From Victivallales bacterium (GTDB taxonomy: Bacteria > Verrucomicrobiota > Lentisphaeria > Oligosphaerales > Oligosphaeraceae), in the NCBI GenBank assembly GCA_017431185.1, contig JAFRLP010000207.1, positions 1 through 11,766 of the forward strand: a stretch of DNA of 11,766 nucleotides. Direction: 5' to 3'. The notes beneath the pieces were generated by a model, which saw nothing but the letters and a program-made list of their open reading frames with translations, was not told the DNA's origin and made no database searches. Positions 7,546-11,766 of the stretch are shown piece after piece (position 1 is the first letter of the stretch; every line of letters begins with the position of its first letter). The position numbers were made by a program, and so were the translations under genes.

Positions 7546-8430
7546 TTGAAGAACCCCCGTCCATTTTCGGCACAAAGGCTTTTTTTCCGCTGTTGGCGTT
7601 TGCCTGCCGTGGTGACTGTTGCAATGATTCTGACGGCGGGCATCTCCTTGGCGCACGATGGTCCCAAGCCTTTGAAGGGAACCAGTCCCTGCGGCGAGGA
7701 ATCCTTCGAGGCGTTTGTCAAGACGACGGACAATTCCGCTCCGCCACCGTCCATGGTGCAGGCGAAGGAGAGAAACCAATACACCTGTTACACCCCAGTG
7801 TATAACAGGCCAGCCAAAGCGGTGCGCGAGGCGGGACCTCCACGCCGAATCATCGGGTACAGGCCCAGCGTCAGCATCATGGGGGGGGGGTCGTTCGACA
7901 GAGGATACACGGCGGAGAATGCGCGTCCAGGGCAGACGGGCATCGTGCTGATAGGAGGGGTTTGGAGCGGGGAGGGGCCAAACGCCTTGAGCGCGTTCCT
8001 GCCCAAAAGGCTGCCACGTGACCGCTATGCTGTCTTCCGCTACGAGGACATTGACAAAGCCCGCCAATACATCAACGACCTGTATGGCCGAGGCGCCAAA
8101 GTTCTGCTGATTGGACATTCACGCGGCGGGGATGTGGCCGACCAACTGGGGGCCGGGCAAGTTGCGCTCGGGAGGGAGATTGATGTGCATCTGTTCGACC
8201 CGGTGAGCGTCTCGGTTTTTCATCGCAACAAGGAGGTGCGGACACCTGGAGCCAAAGTCTATCTGCCAGACGATTCCACCGCCAGCGTGGCGGATAAACT
8301 GGCCCCGACCATCGGCGGCAGGTTCAAGAGACCGAAAAACTTCACCTTGTGGAAGGGAAACCACAATGGCGACTTCCGCAAACTGTTCGAGGAGGCCATC
8401 TTCGGAAAGCGGCAAGGCGAAGGGCACTGA
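7546..8430 (+). CDS. Secreted alpha/beta-hydrolase (lipase/esterase-like) with a G10 tract
   Basis: A 294-residue protein from TTG 7546. The N-terminus is a signal peptide: basic residues to Arg18, hydrophobic core VVTVAMILTAGISLA, cleavage probably after Ala36. The first 130 mature residues are Pro/Lys-rich and not recognised. The hydrolase part has the oxyanion-region strand TGIVLIGGVWSG, the nucleophile elbow GHSRGG (Ser192), an acid candidate Asp218 in HLFDPVS and a base candidate His273 in GNHNGDF, in the right order for a Ser-Asp-His triad. Substrate unknown; it likely acts in the periplasm or outside on an ester or amide. Codons 112-115 contain ten consecutive G (7881-7890), read as Met-Gly-Gly-Gly; a one-base slip would give a stop at 7951 or 8021. 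The gene ends three bases from the convergent AraC gene, with no terminator between. Confidence 0.8.
   Translation: MKNPRPFSAQRLFFRCWRLPAVVTVAMILTAGISLAHDGPKPLKGTSPCGEESFEAFVKTTDNSAPPPSMVQAKERNQYTCYTPVYNRPAKAVREAGPPRRIIGYRPSVSIMGGGSFDRGYTAENARPGQTGIVLIGGVWSGEGPNALSAFLPKRLPRDRYAVFRYEDIDKARQYINDLYGRGAKVLLIGHSRGGDVADQLGAGQVALGREIDVHLFDPVSVSVFHRNKEVRTPGAKVYLPDDSTASVADKLAPTIGGRFKRPKNFTLWKGNHNGDFRKLFEEAIFGKRQGEGH
7881..7890 (+). repeat. Run of ten G inside the lipase-like coding sequence
   Basis: Ten uninterrupted G at 7881-7890 encode the last base of Met112 and three Gly. It is the longest homopolymer in the window and a potential slippage site or a sequencing-error hot spot. Confidence 0.95.
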
Positions 8431-8433
8431 CGC

Positions 8434-9276
8434 TCAGGTGTTCATGCGGTTCATCTGCTTGCGCAAGGCGCCAGGGGTTTTGCCCGTCTTATGGCGGATG
8501 ACGCGGATCAGGTAGTTCATGGAGGAGAATCCGCAACGCTGCGGCAGGCTTGACACCTTGCATTCCTCGGTCATCAGCAGACGAAGCGCCTCCTGGCAGC
8601 GTCGGTCAGAGAGGTATTCCGAGAAATGCATTCCGTACTCCTTTTGGAAGCATCGGGCCACGGTGATGCGGTGACGCCCCAGCTTCTGCGCCAGGATGTT
8701 CAGGTTGAAATTGGGATCCTGGTAGTTCTTCTCCTGGCATTGTCTGGCTCTGCTGGCAAGGGAGCCAGGCGTGTCCTGGGAGGCGGCATTTTGTCTGGCA
8801 ACGCAGAGAAGAATCTGGAAGGCGCTGTTCAGCAGTTCCAGTTGACGGTTGGGCAGGGTAATCTGTTCGGCAATCTCGTGGAACAGGCTTTCGGGACATT
8901 GCCCCGCATCCATGAGGCCAGGCTTGATGCCAAGCCCCGAGAACAGCGCTCCCGTGTCGGGACCGTCAATGCTCAGCCAGCGGTAGTGGAACCCCTGCGG
9001 CGAAGGGATGTAGTTGTGCAGAGAGCCTGGCGGATAATACCAGACCTGCCCTGGACCAAGAGTGTGCGTCTTCCCCAGTTGGTCCCGAAAAATGCCTTCG
9101 CCTTGCAGGCACCAGAAGATTTCCCCGAACTGGGCGTGTTTGATTCGCGAACGCTTTGGGGGAAAATGGCAGAAATGACCTATGGAACGCACAAAGTAGC
9201 CCAGCGGTCCCTTGTACAGGGAAAAGCAGCAGTCGTTGATGTCGGCGGGAAGGACTCCCTGGGCAGTTTCGTTCAT
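8434..9276 (-). CDS. AraC-family transcriptional regulator
   Basis: A 280-residue regulator with the usual two-part layout. Residues about 30-105 form a cupin-like ligand-sensing domain (GEIFWCLQGEG, LGPGQVWYYPPGSLHNY). Residues about 172-276 are the AraC/XylS DNA-binding domain with two helix-turn-helix units: FNLNILAQKLGRHRITVARC (190-209) and VSSLPQRCGFSSMNYLIRVI (241-260), ending in the typical GKTPGALRKQ. Such proteins mostly sense sugars and activate neighbouring genes. ATG 9276 has no good ribosome site, so weak translation or a different start is possible, but no other in-frame ATG lies close. It is divergent from the C45 hydrolase operon with 112 bases between, which makes that operon its most likely target. 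The direct repeat at 9284-9312 lies eight bases before its own start codon, suggesting autoregulation. Confidence 0.9.
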   Translation of the reverse strand: MNETAQGVLPADINDCCFSLYKGPLGYFVRSIGHFCHFPPKRSRIKHAQFGEIFWCLQGEGIFRDQLGKTHTLGPGQVWYYPPGSLHNYIPSPQGFHYRWLSIDGPDTGALFSGLGIKPGLMDAGQCPESLFHEIAEQITLPNRQLELLNSAFQILLCVARQNAASQDTPGSLASRARQCQEKNYQDPNFNLNILAQKLGRHRITVARCFQKEYGMHFSEYLSDRRCQEALRLLMTEECKVSSLPQRCGFSSMNYLIRVIRHKTGKTPGALRKQMNRMNT

Positions 9277-9283
9277 GGCCGTG

Positions 9284-9312
9284 TGCTACAAGATTGTTGG
9301 TAAATGCTACAA
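9284..9312. promoter_or_regulatory. Direct repeat TGCTACAA spaced 21 bp (candidate AraC-type operator)
   Basis: TGCTACAA occurs at 9284-9291 and again at 9305-9312, exactly 21 bases apart, about two helical turns. Similarity continues for a few bases beyond each copy (rAwTG). AraC itself binds direct half-sites at this spacing. The second copy ends eight bases before the -35 box of the plus-strand promoter, the place for an activator. Confidence 0.6.
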
Positions 9313-9320
9313 AAATGACA

Positions 9321-9349
9321 TTGACATCAAGAAATATAGAAACTATAAT
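9321..9349 (+). promoter_or_regulatory. Perfect consensus sigma-70 promoter for the C45-pseudopilin operon
   Basis: TTGACA (9321-9326), 17 bases, then TATAAT (9344-9349): both boxes and the spacing match the consensus exactly. Transcription should start near 9356, giving a leader of about 33 bases before ATG 9389. Confidence 0.8.
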
Positions 9350-9351
9350 AA

Positions 9352-9363
9352 AACTTGCAAGTT
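9352..9363. promoter_or_regulatory. Perfect 12-bp palindrome at the expected transcription start
   Basis: AACTTGCAAGTT is its own reverse complement and begins two bases after the -10 box, so it covers the predicted +1. This is a classical repressor-operator position. The binding protein is unknown, and it differs from the AraC-type direct repeat upstream. Confidence 0.5.
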
Positions 9364-9388
9364 ACAATTGTTCATATTTACTACGAAG

Positions 9389-10456
9389 ATGGAAAAAACA
9401 TCGCCACTGTGCGCCAATACCATCCGCAAGGTCATCCATTGCCAGGGGACGCCCAGGCAGTGCGGACGACAGTACGGAGAAACCGCCCGCGAGGAAATCC
9501 GCCTGGAACGGGACACCTTTCGGGAGGGACTGCCCAATGGTGACTGGGATGCCTGGTGCGGCTCTTGCCGGAAGATGCTGCGTGCCAGCGCCCCTGATGT
9601 CCTGGAGGAGATGGAGGGGCTGGCCGAAGGCGCGGACATTCCTCTGGAGCACGTTCTGCTGTTGAACCAGTGGCCCGACTTGAAGGATGTCACTGACCGC
9701 TGCACGCCTGTGTTTCTGCGTGACAGTGACCGTGGGCCGCTGGTGGCCAAAAACAATGACGGGGCGGAGAACGAGCGTCACCGCTGCCCGTTCATCCTGC
9801 GGCGGGTCTCTCCGTCCCAGGGAGTTCCGTTTTTGCAGGTGACGTATGCGGGCTGGCTGTCGGGACTGGATATGCTGAACGCCGAGGGTTTGGCCAACAC
9901 GCACGGGTCGGTCGGGTCGCGCTTTCCACGCCCGCAAGGCGCTTTGGACATTCGGTTGCGGATGTACCAGATGATGCGCCGTTGCCGAAATGTTCAGGAG
10001 GCGCTGGAGTTTTTGATGGCTGTTCCCCTGACTGGCAAGGGCTTCTCCATTGCGATTGGGGATGCCAGCGGTGACAATGCCCTGATTGACGCTGCCGTGC
10101 CCAGGATTCAGGTCTGTGCGCGGAGGGTTCCGCAAGGCTGGTCAACCAACCTCTACCAATCGGAGGAATGCCGTGACTGGGACTGGCGCACTGCCGAGGC
10201 TCGCGCGCTCAATGCGAAACGCGGGGAGTTTCTGGCGAAACGCATGCGTGAGGCACCACCGCAGACCTTGGCGGAACTACAGGAATTGCTCCGCAGCCAT
10301 GAGCCATACGCGCCCTGCCGTCATGGCACGGGCGAAAGTTCCAGCACGTTCTGGAGCATGATTGCCTTGCCCGCCGAACGAAAATTGCTTTTGTGCGGCG
10401 GCGCACCCTGCTGCACGGCGTACCAGGAACACGTTCTGTGGCGGGAGTGCCCTTGA
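9389..10456 (+). CDS. C45-type Ntn hydrolase (acyl-CoA:6-APA acyltransferase-like)
   Basis: A 355-residue protein with the layout of peptidase family C45: an N-terminal helical region, [15 protein letters not shown] (residues 80-94) before the putative nucleophile Cys105 in DRCTPVFL, then LVAKNNDG (Asn122, Asn123, Asp124) and GLANTHGS. In this family the precursor cleaves itself just before the Cys, which becomes the N-terminal nucleophile; members hydrolyse or transfer acyl groups on amides. The match to the usual GCT(S/T) motif is good, with Arg in place of Gly before Cys. No signal peptide is visible. ATG 9389 is chosen because the predicted transcript starts near 9356, so the longer in-frame reading from 9212 cannot be used; the ribosome site (ACGAAG) is weak. 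It is the first gene of the operon; the pseudopilin begins 38 bases after its stop. Substrate unknown. Confidence 0.82.
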   Translation: MEKTSPLCANTIRKVIHCQGTPRQCGRQYGETAREEIRLERDTFREGLPNGDWDAWCGSCRKMLRASAPDVLEEMEGLAEGADIPLEHVLLLNQWPDLKDVTDRCTPVFLRDSDRGPLVAKNNDGAENERHRCPFILRRVSPSQGVPFLQVTYAGWLSGLDMLNAEGLANTHGSVGSRFPRPQGALDIRLRMYQMMRRCRNVQEALEFLMAVPLTGKGFSIAIGDASGDNALIDAAVPRIQVCARRVPQGWSTNLYQSEECRDWDWRTAEARALNAKRGEFLAKRMREAPPQTLAELQELLRSHEPYAPCRHGTGESSSTFWSMIALPAERKLLLCGGAPCCTAYQEHVLWRECP

Positions 10457-10494
10457 TGATTTTGGGTCAGATGGATTCAAAGGAGATTTCAGAC

Positions 10495-11217
10495 ATGAAA
10501 AGAGAACATTTCACGCTCATCGAACTGCTCGTCGTCATAGCCATAATTTCCGTCCTGGCCGCGATGCTGCTGCCAACCCTGTCCAAGGCCAGGGAAAAGG
10601 CACGGACCATCAGTTGCTGCGGAAATCTGCGGCAATTCGGATATGCCATACACAACTACTGTGATGACAACGAGGATTTCTTCATGCCCAGTTCCACCAA
10701 TCAGAACACCTGGACATGGGGATACGGACTCAAGTCGGATAACTATCTGCCGGGCAGTGACGGACTTTGGAAATGCCCGACCGCCAAGGGAATTGTCCGC
10801 GGGGAGAATTTCAGGAAGAACCTGGCCGCCTCCGCTGGCAACTATCCCGCGAACTACTCCTACATCGCATACGGCTATAACAATGTGACGGTGGGACAGA
10901 TCGCCAGCACCTCCGTGAAGGATACCCATGGGGTACACTATGCGACCAGCGAGGCCGCCGCCAGCCGTCCCGCCAAGCGCGCCTCCATGAGGATGACCTC
11001 CACTTGCCTGTTGCTCACCGAAACCTACAATGCGACAACAGGGGAAGGCTACTACCTGTGCGGCAACGGCAGTTCCGTCAAGCATGACCTCCACAGCGGC
11101 GGGGCCAACATCCTTTGGGCGGATTCGCATGTCCAGGGGATGAAGAACACCAGGATTTTCCTGAAATACGACTTTGCGCCAAACGGCTACGAAAACCATT
11201 ACTACCAGTGGAGGTGA
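10495..11217 (+). CDS. Type II secretion-like pseudopilin (prepilin N-terminal methylation domain, H-X9-D variant)
   Basis: A 240-residue protein starting [18 protein letters not shown], followed by [19 protein letters not shown]. The leader is five residues long, cleavage is expected before Phe6, and His stands where the usual Gly would be. The C-terminal part has H-X9-D (His in DLHSGG, Asp in WADSHV), with Ser in place of the Gly of the H-X9-DG family. It is a paralogue of the protein at 3579-4319: the N-terminal 35 residues are nearly identical, the rest differs. ATG 10495 has AAAGGAG nine bases upstream; longer in-frame readings would bury the membrane signal. The stop TGA overlaps the ribosome site of the next gene, whose start is six bases on, so the two are tightly coupled. 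Probably helps export, anchor or assemble the downstream secreted protein; this is inference. Confidence 0.9.
   Translation: MKREHFTLIELLVVIAIISVLAAMLLPTLSKAREKARTISCCGNLRQFGYAIHNYCDDNEDFFMPSSTNQNTWTWGYGLKSDNYLPGSDGLWKCPTAKGIVRGENFRKNLAASAGNYPANYSYIAYGYNNVTVGQIASTSVKDTHGVHYATSEAAASRPAKRASMRMTSTCLLLTETYNATTGEGYYLCGNGSSVKHDLHSGGANILWADSHVQGMKNTRIFLKYDFAPNGYENHYYQWR
11210..11217 (+). promoter_or_regulatory. Ribosome binding site of the last gene, overlapping the pseudopilin stop
   Basis: GGAGGTGA contains the pseudopilin stop TGA (11215-11217) and stands six bases before ATG 11224. An ATG at 11217 is too close to this box and opens only a short frame ending at 11333. Confidence 0.65.
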
Positions 11218-11223
11218 TGTGGA

Positions 11224-11766
11224 ATGAGATTTCCGCGCTCCTCGTGCCTTGGCTTTCTGCTCACCTGCTGCGTCACCCTATGGGCAATGCCGCCCTGCGA
11301 GGTGGCGGAACGTGGCCGAAATCTGCTGCCTAACGCTTGTTTCACGGAACTGGTTCCAGCCGCCGCATTTTCTTTGGAGAACATTTCCGTGCAGAGCGCA
11401 ATGCCCGCTGGCTGGAACATCGACATCGCCCCCGATGCCAGCAGGAAAGACGGCAGTGTTTCCGTAAAGCAGAATGAGTGGGGGAATGAACTGAACTTGG
11501 ATTTTCCCCACAACACTGCCAACGCCGTGAAAATCCTTTCCCCTGCCATTCCCGCCAAGTCCACCGTCAATGGGCTTTTCTGCGGATTCTGGGCGAGAGG
11601 ACGCGGCACGGTCACTGTGGAACTGGCGGGGGCCGCAGCCGAGAACGGGGTTACTTTGCCCTTGGACAGTTTCGCCATTGTCCCTGAATGGCATTTCTAC
11701 CGTACCTCAAAAGTGAGCACCTGGAAGGAGGGGCGTTCCGCCAGGCTGAGTTTTGCCCCGTATGGC
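11224..11766 (+). CDS. Exported protein with carbohydrate-binding-module-like start (3' end outside window)
   Basis: From ATG 11224 the frame is open for 181 codons to the window edge, so only the N-terminal part is seen. Residues 1-22 look like a signal peptide (MRFPRSS, hydrophobic CLGFLLTCCVTLWA, cleavage near Ala21). Then comes GRNLLPNACF...MPAGWNI, the NLLPN-F...P-GW pattern that opens many CBM4/9-like jelly-roll modules of glycan-degrading enzymes. VNGLFCGFWARGRGTVTVEL and the later alternating strands (PEWHFYRTSKVSTWKEG) fit such a beta-sandwich. The catalytic part, if any, lies outside the window. It is the third gene of the C45-pseudopilin operon and takes the same place as the large glycosidase-like protein of the left operon. 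What it degrades or binds is unknown. Confidence 0.75.
   Translation, partial: MRFPRSSCLGFLLTCCVTLWAMPPCEVAERGRNLLPNACFTELVPAAAFSLENISVQSAMPAGWNIDIAPDASRKDGSVSVKQNEWGNELNLDFPHNTANAVKILSPAIPAKSTVNGLFCGFWARGRGTVTVELAGAAAENGVTLPLDSFAIVPEWHFYRTSKVSTWKEGRSARLSFAPYG

Noticed and set aside
7243..7624. Minus-strand open frames running across the tandem repeats (repeated FFCPLICKTQNRGHI-like peptides)
   Set aside because: The peptide repetition comes from the 54-55 bp DNA repeats. There is no ribosome site or conserved domain, and one of them overlaps the ATPase start.
8626..9303. 225-codon plus-strand frame opposite the AraC gene
   Set aside because: It is an antisense shadow of a clearly recognisable AraC-family protein and has no motif of its own.
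9212..9388. 59-codon N-terminal extension of the C45 hydrolase
   Set aside because: It would start upstream of the consensus promoter and inside the AraC gene, and its sequence is Lys/Asn-rich translated regulatory DNA.
11115..11333. Short plus-strand frame including ATG 11217 at the pseudopilin end
   Set aside because: It ends at 11333 and lacks any domain. The frame from 11224 has a signal peptide and a CBM-like start and stays open to the window edge.

Overview
The window looks like chromosomal DNA from a Lentisphaerota-type bacterium (Victivallis/Lentisphaera-like). This is inferred from gene content: two pseudopilin-type proteins with the FTL[V/I][10 protein letters not shown]-terminus followed by LSKAREKAR, very large secreted carbohydrate-active proteins, an AraC regulator and PHP-type hydrolases. 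That mixture is typical of the phylum, but no rRNA or other phylogenetic marker is present. Most genes look GC-rich; the ATPase gene in the middle and the gaps around it look more AT-rich.

Left part (1-5700, minus strand): a three-gene operon reads right to left. It starts at a promoter near 5635-5663 and runs through a PHP-family metallohydrolase (4316-5578), a pseudopilin (3579-4319, ATGA overlap with the PHP gene) and a very large exported glycoside-hydrolase-like protein (1-3567, cut by the window edge after 1189 residues). The large gene has no alternative reading: everything on the plus strand between 1 and 3567 is its shadow.

Middle (5700-8430): a stand-alone ATPase of the ATPase_2/DUF234 type lies on the minus strand (5843-7279). 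A 266-base divergent gap follows, holding three tandem 54-55 bp units, one of them a strong hairpin. On the plus strand is a secreted alpha/beta hydrolase starting at TTG 7546, with a run of ten G inside its coding sequence. It ends three bases from the convergent AraC gene.

Right part (8434-11766): an AraC-family regulator (minus, 8434-9276) is divergent from a plus-strand operon. That operon encodes a C45-type Ntn hydrolase (9389-10456), a second pseudopilin (10495-11217) and an exported protein with a sugar-binding-module-like start (11224 to the window end). Between them lie a perfect consensus sigma-70 promoter, a 12 bp palindrome at the expected transcription start and a direct repeat spaced 21 bp, as expected for an AraC-type activator.

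The main theme is that the same cassette appears twice: a hydrolase with no visible signal peptide, then a pseudopilin, then a large secreted carbohydrate-active protein, with very short gaps or overlaps. The regulator and lipase-like gene probably belong to the same nutrient-scavenging lifestyle. The ATPase is likely an unrelated insertion. No tRNA, rRNA, insertion sequence or CRISPR array was recognised, and no gene-free stretch exceeds 300 bases.
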